Origin: JBBSGA01 sp038254585
Lineage (GTDB): Bacteria; Chloroflexota; Chloroflexia; Chloroflexales; Kallotenuaceae
NCBI GenBank assembly: GCA_038254585.1
Contig: JBBSGA010000403.1
Span: forward strand, 1 to 5,458
Direction of reading: 5' to 3'
Length of the DNA stretch: 5,458 bases
Below the pieces are notes generated by a model. That model saw only the letters and a program-made list of their open reading frames with translations, ran no database searches and was not told where the DNA came from. The position numbers and the translations under genes are program-made. Shown in pieces: positions 1-5,392 of this stretch. Every line of letters begins with the position of its first letter. Position 1 is the first letter of the stretch.

Positions 1-32
1 AATCCCCCACGAGGATTCTCCATCAATCGAAC

Positions 33-68
33 CCTCGGGATGCGGGTCAAGCTCGCCCGTCTCGGTGA
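33..68 (-). other. CRISPR spacer 2
   Basis: This is the second spacer, also 36 bp and GC-rich. In crRNA orientation, frame 3 reads TETGELDPHPE without a stop, compatible with a protospacer in a coding region. It has no visible similarity to spacer 1 and no match elsewhere in this window. Confidence 0.9.
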
Positions 69-105
69 GTTTCAATCCCCCACGAGGATTCTCCATCAAT
101 CGAAC

Positions 106-141
106 GTGAAAGCGCAGTCGTGGCAGCTCGGCACGCTCAAG
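106..141 (-). other. CRISPR spacer 1 (newest)
   Basis: This 36-bp spacer sits between the two complete repeats. It is GC-rich, about 64%. The plus strand reads through without a stop in frame 1 (VKAQSWQLGTLK), and the minus strand frame 1 is open too, which fits an origin inside a coding gene of a GC-rich mobile element. The target cannot be identified from the window. Confidence 0.9.
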
Positions 142-178
142 GTTTCAATCCCCCACGAGGATTCTCCATCAATCGAAC
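142..178 (-). repeat. First (leader-proximal) CRISPR repeat with crRNA stem-loop
   Basis: This is the 37-bp unit next to the leader, where new spacers should be inserted. On the minus strand it contains AATCCTC-GTG-GGGGATT, a 7-bp stem (one U-G wobble) with a GUG triloop, at plus positions 147-163; the same structure lies at 74-90 in the second repeat. The hairpin is followed by GAAAC. If Cas6 leaves the usual 8-nt handle AUUGAAAC, the cut falls after the fifth G of the 3' arm, and the three lower A-U pairs would have to open. Cleavage position and handle length are inferred from the family, not seen. Confidence 0.85.
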
Positions 179-197
179 GCCCCCTCGATTTTACCGC

Positions 198-210
198 AGT
201 GTAGCACACT
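198..210 (-). promoter_or_regulatory. Possible array promoter -10 within a dyad
   Basis: On the minus strand, TGCTACACT (206-198) resembles an extended -10 element (TGN plus a TATAAT-like hexamer, 4 of 6). It would start transcription roughly 10-15 nt before the first repeat. The same bases form a perfect inverted repeat, AGTGT-AGC-ACACT (198-210). No good -35 is found 16-18 nt upstream. A second AT-rich hexamer, TAAAAT (193-188 minus), lies slightly closer to the repeat. This is a weak call based on position and partial matches. Confidence 0.3.
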
Positions 211-223
211 CTTTCGGCTTGGA

Positions 224-358
224 ATCGAGCGGCGCGCATGTGTGGTGTTGCTCGGCGTTTCGCGGCGCGTTGTTCGACCGTGAAGTATTGACACAGGATG
301 TCGAGAAATGCGACACGGATGCCTCGAATCGATGGAGCAGTGTCGGATCGAGCGGCGC
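224..358. repeat. 12-bp direct repeat pair in the leader
   Basis: ATCGAGCGGCGC occurs at 224-235 and again at 347-358, exact over 12 bp and in the same orientation, with starts 123 bp apart. Both copies are in the leader. They could be paired protein-binding sites, but GC-rich sequence raises the chance of coincidence and no function is known. Confidence 0.5.
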
Positions 359-436
359 TACGTAGGCTGCACATGCGCCGTGCCGCTCAATCTGGTTTGC
401 GACCGCCGGAACGGCGCCAGGCTGGTGCGGGACCGA

Positions 437-721
437 TCAGAGTAGGATCGTCACTGCATCCCGCGGGGGGGCACTGCCGACGGTGATCGTGCGCGCGACG
501 CAAGCCTGACATAGTGGATAAAATCGAACGGTGTCCTCAGCCGGCACGAGATGAGCGTTCAGCTTGGCGCGTAGCTCGACCAGATGCTGCTTCGTCAGCC
601 AGCACTCGAAGACCGAGTATTGGGTCCAGTCGCCGTAGCCGCAGAGCGTCTTATGCACTTTGGTGCGGCGGCGGTCGTTGGGAATATCGTAGGCGATAAC
701 GTAAAGCGTCGTTTCAGCCAC
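437..721 (-). CDS. cas2: CRISPR-associated protein Cas2
   Basis: Cas2 is the small ferredoxin-like subunit that dimerises between two Cas1 dimers in the spacer-integration complex. The product is 94 aa, normal for the family. It opens with a beta strand ending in the conserved acidic residue (YVIAYD, Asp12), followed by the hallmark block NDRRRTKVHKTLCGYGDWTQ and SVFECWL at about residues 15-42. The C-terminal half holds VRFYPLCQAC (about residues 65-74), typical of bacterial Cas2. The start is GTG at 721-719, chosen because GAGG (731-728 minus) precedes it by 6 nt. The cas1 TAA lies between that Shine-Dalgarno and the start, leaving a 3-nt gap, so translation is probably coupled to cas1. It is the last protein gene before the leader and array. 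Confidence 0.97.
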   Translation of the reverse strand: MAETTLYVIAYDIPNDRRRTKVHKTLCGYGDWTQYSVFECWLTKQHLVELRAKLNAHLVPAEDTVRFYPLCQACVARTITVGSAPPRDAVTILL

Positions 722-724
722 CGA

Positions 725-1777
725 TTACCTCACGACGAAGGGCGGGTAGCTCGGGATTTCGCCGGTGAGCGCCTTGCCGAGCAGCCGCGCCTGGAGCTCG
801 ATGCAGCGGCGATAGCTGGCACGGTACTGGAAGACAGGACGGACGATGGCGCTGTTCAAGCGCTCTTCCAACTTGGTGAGGAACGTCCGCCGCCCCTCGT
901 CGGTTAGACGCACGTTGCCGGCCTCGTGCACGAAGTCACGATCGCGCAGCACAGCGGTGTTGAGCAGGGTCAGCACCGTCGAATCAACGACGAGCGGCCG
1001 GAACTCTTCGATCAGGTCCAGCGCCAAAGCCGGCTTGCCGAAGCCGGGCCGGTGCAGAAAGCCGATATACGGGTCCAGGCCGACGACCGCGAGCTGCGCC
1101 AGCGCTTGGTTTGTGAGGATGGTATAGCCAAAGGAGAGCAGCGCGTTAACCGGATCGGGCGGTGGGCGTCGTTGGCGTCTGGTCCACGACCAGCCGGAGC
1201 CAAGCAGCTTGCCGAACACCGACCAATACGCCCCGCTCCCCTGGCCTTCGGCTGCGAAGATCCCGCCGGCGCCATTCATCCGGTCCGCCGGATCGACGGC
1301 TTCCGGCGCAGGCAGAGCCGACAAGCGCTGCTGTGCCTCCTTGATCGATCGGATCGCTTCTGCCAGCGGCGCGTCCTCCATCGACCGGTTGAAGCGCAGC
1401 AGCATTGTCCGTAGGTTGCGCAGCTTGCCGTCGATGCACGCGCGGGCAAGCTGGAAGCGGGCCGTGGGCCGGCTGAACGCCTCGTATTGCGCGATACGCA
1501 GCGCGGCGTTGCGCGTCGGATCGGGTACCAGCGACCCGAGCGAGCGGCCGGTTCGCGTCAGATAGTGCGTCGATACGCGCCGCGCCAGCAGCGCGGCGAT
1601 CGCCGAGGCCGTCAGTGTTACCTCGCCCTGCACGACGACCTGCTCGACCTTGATCAGCGGCACGCGCACGACCTTGCGCTCGCGACCCGTCGCCGTATCG
1701 GCCGGAATCTCAACCCGCAGCGCCTCTCCCTCGCGCTTGACGACACTGTACTGCTCAGAAAGATACAACGTTGCCAC
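725..1777 (-). CDS. cas1: CRISPR-associated integrase Cas1
   Basis: Cas1 is the metal-dependent integrase that joins new spacers to the leader-end repeat, acting with Cas2 and here presumably with Cas4. The product is 350 aa, near the usual 300-350. An N-terminal beta-rich domain (residues 1 to about 75, beginning MATLYLSEQYSVVKREG) precedes the alpha-helical catalytic domain. The three family metal ligands are all visible: Glu177 in AAEGQGSGAYW, His242 in GFLHRPGFGKP and Asp254 in ALDLIEEFRP. It should therefore be active. I choose GTG 1777-1775 as start because GGAGG lies 5 nt upstream and translation then begins at the usual Cas1 N-terminus; a TTG at 1807 would add ten residues and overlap the cas4 stop. 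The cas4 stop lies 26 nt upstream and the cas2 start 3 nt downstream. Confidence 0.98.
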   Translation of the reverse strand: MATLYLSEQYSVVKREGEALRVEIPADTATGRERKVVRVPLIKVEQVVVQGEVTLTASAIAALLARRVSTHYLTRTGRSLGSLVPDPTRNAALRIAQYEAFSRPTARFQLARACIDGKLRNLRTMLLRFNRSMEDAPLAEAIRSIKEAQQRLSALPAPEAVDPADRMNGAGGIFAAEGQGSGAYWSVFGKLLGSGWSWTRRQRRPPPDPVNALLSFGYTILTNQALAQLAVVGLDPYIGFLHRPGFGKPALALDLIEEFRPLVVDSTVLTLLNTAVLRDRDFVHEAGNVRLTDEGRRTFLTKLEERLNSAIVRPVFQYRASYRRCIELQARLLGKALTGEIPSYPPFVVR

Positions 1778-1782
1778 GGCAT

Positions 1783-1787
1783 CCTCC
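1783..1787 (-). promoter_or_regulatory. Ribosome binding site deciding the cas1 start
   Basis: GGAGG on the minus strand stands 5 nt before GTG 1777-1775. It is the strongest Shine-Dalgarno near the cas4/cas1 junction, and it favours the GTG start over the upstream TTG at 1807. Confidence 0.8.
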
Positions 1788-1803
1788 GTTCTGGCGCTAG
1801 GGC

Positions 1804-2421
1804 TCAATCAGCCACGCCCGCCGCGCCACTCGCGAGCTGGCGGACCTCATCGGGCAAGCAAAGCGGCTGCAGGCTACACGCCGCGCATTTCGCGCGGTGC
1901 TCGATCGGCGGCGGCAGGCGCCCCTCCGAGCTGAGCCGGTGCGCCTCAGCGATGACGTCAAGCGTCCATCGGCGCAGCTCGGCGTCGAAGGCCACCGGCT
2001 CGCGCCTCCGTGTGGCAAACGAGAAGAGGTAGCCCTCCGGGATGCTCACACCGAACATCTCCTCCAAGCAGAGCGCCTGTGCACACAGCTGGACCTGGTC
2101 GTTGCGCCAGCGTCCGACCTTGCCACGCTTGTATTCGATCGGCCGCACCTGTCCATCCCGCCATTCGAGCAGATCGACGATACCGGCGATGCCGAGGCTG
2201 GCGCTCCACACGTAGAGCTTGCGCTCCTGCACGCCCTGTTCGAGCCACGTCCGGCCGCCCGCGTCGACGCTCGTGTGGAGCGTTTGTCCCTCGACCACGT
2301 GCTCGTTGACCAGCATCTCGGCCTGAATATACTCGTAGGCGAAGCGGCGCGGGCAGTAGGCCAGTGCGTTCAGCATCGAGATCGGGATGAGCTCCCGCGT
2401 TGCGCCCGGCTCGTCAGCCAT
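1804..2421 (-). CDS. cas4: CRISPR-associated exonuclease Cas4
   Basis: Cas4 is an iron-sulfur RecB-like nuclease that checks the PAM and trims prespacers before Cas1-Cas2 integrates them. The product is 205 aa, normal size. The Fe-S cluster cysteines are present: Cys23 in AYCPRRF, and Cys179, Cys182 and Cys188 in CAACSLQPLC. The RecB-type nuclease motifs are intact: His49, Asp83 (GIAGIVDLLE), Glu96 and Lys98 (PIEYKRGK), and the helix DQVQLCAQALCLEEMFG at about residues 108-124. The start at ATG 2421-2419 is preceded by GGAG with a 6-nt gap, and lies 1 nt after the cas6 stop. An in-frame ATG at 2433 would add four residues and overlap cas6, but has a poorer ribosome site. The frame stays open far upstream only as a shadow of cas6. 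Confidence 0.97.
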   Translation of the reverse strand: MADEPGATRELIPISMLNALAYCPRRFAYEYIQAEMLVNEHVVEGQTLHTSVDAGGRTWLEQGVQERKLYVWSASLGIAGIVDLLEWRDGQVRPIEYKRGKVGRWRNDQVQLCAQALCLEEMFGVSIPEGYLFSFATRRREPVAFDAELRRWTLDVIAEAHRLSSEGRLPPPIEHRAKCAACSLQPLCLPDEVRQLASGAAGVAD

Positions 2422-2422
2422 T

Positions 2423-3265
2423 TCACTCTCCATTCGGCCCGCGCCTATCGCGCCGCACGAGGCCCATCCCCTGCGTCGTCTTATAGCCCACACCCAGGAA
2501 GAAGGCCGCGTCGGCCAGCGTGGCCAGGAGCCGGCGCTCGGTTTCTGGCCCGCGCACCTGATAGGCGCAGGAACCGGCAAAGCCGAGCTGCGGCCCTTTG
2601 CCGAACTGCAGCATCGCCGTGCTGAGCTCATAGCGACTCGGCAGCACCTCCAGCCGGTCAAGCAGATCATCCGGCATCGGAGCCGGCGCGAGCACGTTCC
2701 ACCGCCGCAGCAAACTGCCGAAGACCGCCTCCGGCTCGGGAAAGAGCCCTATCCGCTTATTGCCGCGCTCGTCCGCCGATTTCGTAAAGGCTGCCGGCGT
2801 CGCAAACGTAAGGCTGATCGTCTCCGCGGGTCGTCCCCCCGCCAGGAGCTCCTGCCAGCTCGCGACGCCGGCCCAGGGATGGCCCTGCGGCGTCGTCTGA
2901 ACCTCACGTACGGCAAAACGTGCCGTTCCGACGTGAAGCTCAGGCGGCGCGCCGCGCAAGAAGGCCGACGCGAACGGCAGATAGAGATCGCTCCGCAGCA
3001 GCGCCAGGCGCACCAGGTACTCGTCTCCGGCCTGCAGGCGCCGCCCCCGCTCCTGAAGTGGCGCCACCGTAAATGGCTTGACCAACCCATCGGCATGCAG
3101 CATCGCCGCCAGCGCCGGATCGGCCTGCCGCATCAATTCCAGGAAGAGCGCATGCGCCCGGTGCCCCTGCGTGCGCTCCAGCGTCGCGCCCTCTAGCGCG
3201 ACCAGACGCATCATGCAGGCGACGAGGTCGGGGGGAGTGGATGGTGTGGACGGCGGCATGGTCAT
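2423..3265 (-). CDS. cas6: CRISPR RNA endoribonuclease Cas6
   Basis: Cas6 cuts the repeat hairpins of the array transcript and stays bound to or hands over the mature crRNA to the effector complex. The product is 280 aa, slightly longer than common Cas6 proteins, with a Pro/Ser/Thr-rich N-terminal tail (residues 3-12). Family features in order are: GHRAHALFLELM (34-45), with His35 and His38 as candidate catalytic or RNA-binding histidines; DPALAAMLH and KPFTVAPL (49-70); the segment around VFGSLLRRWN (181-190) typical of Cas6; and the C-terminal glycine-rich loop GVGYKTTQGMG (258-268), the best hallmark. The start at ATG 3265-3263 has AGGAAG about 10 nt upstream; an ATG two codons later is less well placed. 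Its TGA abuts the cas4 start. It is GC-rich like cas4-cas1-cas2 and unlike its upstream neighbour cas3'. Family is sure; subtype is inferred from context. Confidence 0.93.
   Translation of the reverse strand: MTMPPSTPSTPPDLVACMMRLVALEGATLERTQGHRAHALFLELMRQADPALAAMLHADGLVKPFTVAPLQERGRRLQAGDEYLVRLALLRSDLYLPFASAFLRGAPPELHVGTARFAVREVQTTPQGHPWAGVASWQELLAGGRPAETISLTFATPAAFTKSADERGNKRIGLFPEPEAVFGSLLRRWNVLAPAPMPDDLLDRLEVLPSRYELSTAMLQFGKGPQLGFAGSCAYQVRGPETERRLLATLADAAFFLGVGYKTTQGMGLVRRDRRGPNGE
2428..2431 (-). promoter_or_regulatory. Ribosome binding site deciding the cas4 start
   Basis: GGAG on the minus strand lies inside the last codons of cas6, 6 nt before ATG 2421-2419. It supports that start and suggests that cas4 translation is coupled to termination of cas6. 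Confidence 0.75.
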
Positions 3266-3281
3266 CAGATATATCTTCCTG

Positions 3282-3311
3282 CTGGGTCCGATGCTTCTGG
3301 GTCCGACGCCT
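3282..3311. repeat. Imperfect 15-bp tandem repeat between cas3' and cas6
   Basis: The 76-bp gap between the two genes (3266-3341) contains two adjacent 15-bp units, CTGGGTCCGATGCTT and CTGGGTCCGACGCCT, identical at 13 of 15 positions. They sit at the point where base composition changes. I see no convincing promoter or terminator for cas6 in the gap. The units could be a scar of rearrangement or a binding site. Confidence 0.6.
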
Positions 3312-3341
3312 GAAATCCCCCTACTATCGCACGTCTCTCGT

Positions 3342-5327
3342 TCAAAATATGAGAATATCCGGCGTGCGACTCGTATTCCAGGGTAAGCTATCTAACAAGA
3401 ACGCATCCTGATTAAAAACGATACTCCAAGGATCTTTATATGGCATCCCACCGGGGCGCATAACACGTAGTTCACTTACGGTAAAAAGAGGCGGCAAAGC
3501 ACGCCCAAATTTAATACTTGCTGGATTTTGATCAATAGTCCAAGCAGTGAGCTTTTTGCGTCCCAATGTCTTGTTGAGTAAGGCGAGAGGTAAGTTAACA
3601 TCATCTGTAGCAATGGACAGACCCTGTATCACAGACACAGTACCGATTTTGCTCCGAAGTTCAGACTCGTTTATCTCAAGCCAGACACGACGCGATTGGT
3701 CCAGGAATCCGTTAAGTTCAAAAAAAGCATATACACCGAGCAGTTCCTCAGGGCTCGCCTCAATAAGCCGTGCAAAACGACGTTCGCGTGCCGCTGGCTG
3801 CTTCCACTCGGTACGCCGCTCAAGCTGTTCAATGTGCTCAATAAAGTTCGCGGGGTGTATCGGGCGGATCTGGCCGCGGCGCAGCAAGAAGAAGAAGTTA
3901 TAGCGCTTAGCTGGAAACCCGGGATCCTCGAAACGCTGGTCAATGAATGCTGCTTGCAGTTCGTTGCCACGAAACGTGAGGAGCGGACGAATAATCCTTT
4001 CGTCGACATACTGTTTGTATAGACTTTGAGCATCTCGTGCCGTCTTACCAGTAAGCTTATAGATGACGTCATTCAAACCGTGCTGGATACGTGGTTTCTC
4101 ATCGGGCTGAAACATGCCCTGAACCAATTTGGCCGCCTCCACCATTTCGATCGCAGCGTGCTTTCGCAGATACAAGCCGAACGCTTCCGGTTGACGATAG
4201 GCATCTTCAACCAATGTCCGCAGTTTCTCCCGGCTTATAACGTTTTGCCCTTGTACACGGTCGCGGAGAAAGTTGTAAATTGATTCTGGCACGATAGCGA
4301 TCGCATAGTTAGGTCTATATGGTATCTTTTCATGCCTCGCAATGCGCCCGAATCGTTGCAAAAAGTTGCCACTCGTACGTGCCTCGAACACCAAGACATC
4401 CTTCTCGTATGCGTCCTTAAAGTTCACGCCCACTTCGATAGTAGAAGTGCCAACTGTAATTGGACTGCTCAGTGCTGCTAGTCGCTGCGCTTGACTGCTG
4501 AGACCATGCACCTCGCCAACTGCATGATTCCCAAACACTGCTCGGCAACGTTGAGCCGTTTCTAAAGCACCCACCACAGAGTCAAAAATCGCTACCGAGC
4601 GTAGATCGGGCTCACTTCCCATTTTGGCAAGCGCAAGGTCCAGCGCAGCCGTGCCTTGCCAGCGATCAAGATCCGCGGGCACCAATGTAAGCTCCACTTC
4701 CTGAGCAATAATGCGTCCTCCTGCTGGAACTGGTTGCGCTTCCACTGGAAGTACACGAATCCCCAATCGTTTTTCAACTATGTCTTTCATCGCTAGGTCA
4801 GGCGTTGCCGACGCGAACACGAACACGCGGCCCCATTGGGCGTTGATCGTTTGCAGTGCACCAATGAAGAACGCTACATCTGCCTGCTGCTTGACGCTGT
4901 AGAGGTGAAACTCGTCAAACACGAATAGGTGGTAACGACCAACAAGCTCCCATAGCCGCTCGCGTAAACCGGGAATCGTTGGATACAAACCGAAGATGAC
5001 ATAGAACAAAATGTCAGGATTCGTGAGTAGCGTCGTTTCGTCGTAACCGAGAAGTGTCTCTAACGTATCACTGTGTCGTTTCAAATCCAGGTCAGCTTGC
5101 CATTTATCTAATTCGATGCTATCGACTCGCAGCACTTGATGTGTTCCTAATCGCTGATATTCTTCTTGGAGGGCTCGCTCCTGATCCCGCAACAATTCAT
5201 TTGTTGGATAGACCCCAAGCATGGGTTTGTTATGCAGCAAGCTGTACGCATAGGATGCCAGCGTTTTGCCACTACCAGTGGGCGTTATCAGAAAAATGCA
5301 AAGTGTCTCCTGGGCATCTAAGTACAA
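3342..5327 (-). CDS. cas3: Cas3'-type helicase without HD domain, type I-D-like; N-terminus uncertain
   Basis: This is a superfamily 2 helicase of the Cas3 family, which unwinds target DNA once recruited to the effector complex. In 661 residues the helicase motifs are all intact: I TPTGSGKT (15-22), Ia YPTNEL (40-45), LLTNPDIL (100-107), II DEFH (138-141, in VFDEFHLYS), III SATP (173-176), IV-like VAIFDSV (245-251), V TSTIEVGVNF (294-303) and VI QRFGRIAR (324-331). There is no HD nuclease domain, which fits type I-D, where the HD domain is carried by Cas10d. The DEFHLY form of motif II and the WSIVFNQDAFLLDSL tail (634-648) also recall the cyanobacterial-subtype Cas3. The start used here is TTG 5327, with no good ribosome site and only 14 residues before the Walker A motif, so the Q-motif region is missing. 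An in-frame stop lies at 5403-5405. GC is about 40-48%, far below cas6-cas2. Confidence 0.92.
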   Translation of the reverse strand: MYLDAQETLCIFLITPTGSGKTLASYAYSLLHNKPMLGVYPTNELLRDQERALQEEYQRLGTHQVLRVDSIELDKWQADLDLKRHSDTLETLLGYDETTLLTNPDILFYVIFGLYPTIPGLRERLWELVGRYHLFVFDEFHLYSVKQQADVAFFIGALQTINAQWGRVFVFASATPDLAMKDIVEKRLGIRVLPVEAQPVPAGGRIIAQEVELTLVPADLDRWQGTAALDLALAKMGSEPDLRSVAIFDSVVGALETAQRCRAVFGNHAVGEVHGLSSQAQRLAALSSPITVGTSTIEVGVNFKDAYEKDVLVFEARTSGNFLQRFGRIARHEKIPYRPNYAIAIVPESIYNFLRDRVQGQNVISREKLRTLVEDAYRQPEAFGLYLRKHAAIEMVEAAKLVQGMFQPDEKPRIQHGLNDVIYKLTGKTARDAQSLYKQYVDERIIRPLLTFRGNELQAAFIDQRFEDPGFPAKRYNFFFLLRRGQIRPIHPANFIEHIEQLERRTEWKQPAARERRFARLIEASPEELLGVYAFFELNGFLDQSRRVWLEINESELRSKIGTVSVIQGLSIATDDVNLPLALLNKTLGRKKLTAWTIDQNPASIKFGRALPPLFTVSELRVMRPGGMPYKDPWSIVFNQDAFLLDSLPWNTSRTPDILIF

Positions 5328-5338
5328 CCAGAGAAGTA

Positions 5339-5367
5339 TTGCATCTTTACCATATTCCAGGTATACT
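5339..5367 (+). promoter_or_regulatory. Possible promoter for the rightward ORF at 5393
   Basis: On the plus strand TTGCAT (5339-5344) and TATACT (5362-5367, 5 of 6 matches to TATAAT) are separated by exactly 17 bp. Transcription would begin near 5374, shortly before the ribosome site GGAG (5383-5386) of the ORF at 5393. The -35 matches at only 3 of 6 positions. The site would lie over the 5' end of cas3', so it conflicts with any longer cas3' start. Confidence 0.35.
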
Positions 5368-5392
5368 GTTCTCCAACGTAATGGAGAATAGT

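Larger units (their letters stand above)
1..178 (-). CRISPR. CRISPR array, leader-proximal end, truncated by window edge
   Basis: There are three copies of a 37-bp repeat: 1-32 (its first five plus-strand bases fall outside the window), 69-105 and 142-178. They are identical wherever they overlap. Two 36-bp spacers (33-68 and 106-141) separate them, giving an exact 73-bp period. Read on the minus strand the repeat ends in GGGGATTGAAAC, matching the AUUGAAAC 5' handle typical of crRNAs cut by Cas6 in type I-B/I-D-like systems. The crRNA precursor is therefore inferred to be transcribed right to left from the leader at 179-436. This makes 142-178 the newest, leader-proximal repeat and 106-141 the newest spacer. 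The array lies directly downstream of cas2 in the same orientation, which ties it to this cas operon. How far it continues to the left cannot be seen. Confidence 0.98.
179..436 (-). promoter_or_regulatory. CRISPR leader region
   Basis: This 258-bp stretch between the cas2 stop and the first repeat is the leader by position: it is upstream of the array in the inferred transcription direction and next to the adaptation genes. I find no convincing gene in it. The open frames that cross it either run into the repeats or show no protein-like composition or ribosome site. It is not notably AT-rich, unlike many leaders. It holds a dyad with a -10-like element about 20 bp from the first repeat, a 12-bp direct repeat (224-235 and 347-358), and a short hairpin (404-416, CGCCG-GAA-CGGCG) just after cas2 that lacks a T-tract and so is not a standard terminator. 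Leader function is inferred from location. Confidence 0.75.

Noticed and set aside
288..293. Perfect TTGACA -35 hexamer on the plus strand in the leader
   Set aside because: No -10-like hexamer follows at 16-18 bp (the bases there are GC-rich), and there is no plus-strand gene downstream.
324..340. TCGAATCGATGGAG-like stretch in the leader as a degenerate repeat
   Set aside because: It shares only a short core (GATGGAG) with the repeat, in the opposite orientation and out of the 73-bp period.
96..374. Minus-strand open frame crossing the leader and two repeats
   Set aside because: It is translated straight through CRISPR repeats and the leader, so it is a chance frame.
404..416. CGCCG-GAA-CGGCG hairpin after cas2 as a terminator
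   Set aside because: The stem is only 5 bp and no T-tract follows on the minus strand. It may be just GC-rich chance pairing.
1897..2625. Plus-strand open frame (242 codons) opposite cas4
   Set aside because: It lies antisense to an intact Cas4 with all Fe-S and nuclease motifs, and has low-complexity composition and no ribosome site I can support.
1804..2670. Longer Cas4 frame starting at 2670
   Set aside because: The first 83 codons are the out-of-frame shadow of cas6. The true N-terminus is set by GGAG before ATG 2421 and by the normal Cas4 length.
2387..3196. Long plus-strand open frame (269 codons) opposite cas6
   Set aside because: It is antisense to a clear Cas6 gene. Its product is Arg/Pro/Gln-rich without family motifs. 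Such shadows are usual in GC-rich genes.
3312..3322. GGGGGATT on the minus strand upstream of cas6, resembling the repeat 3' end
   Set aside because: Only 8 bases match and the following bases differ (TCAGG rather than GAAAC), so it is not a mini-array or tracr-like repeat copy.
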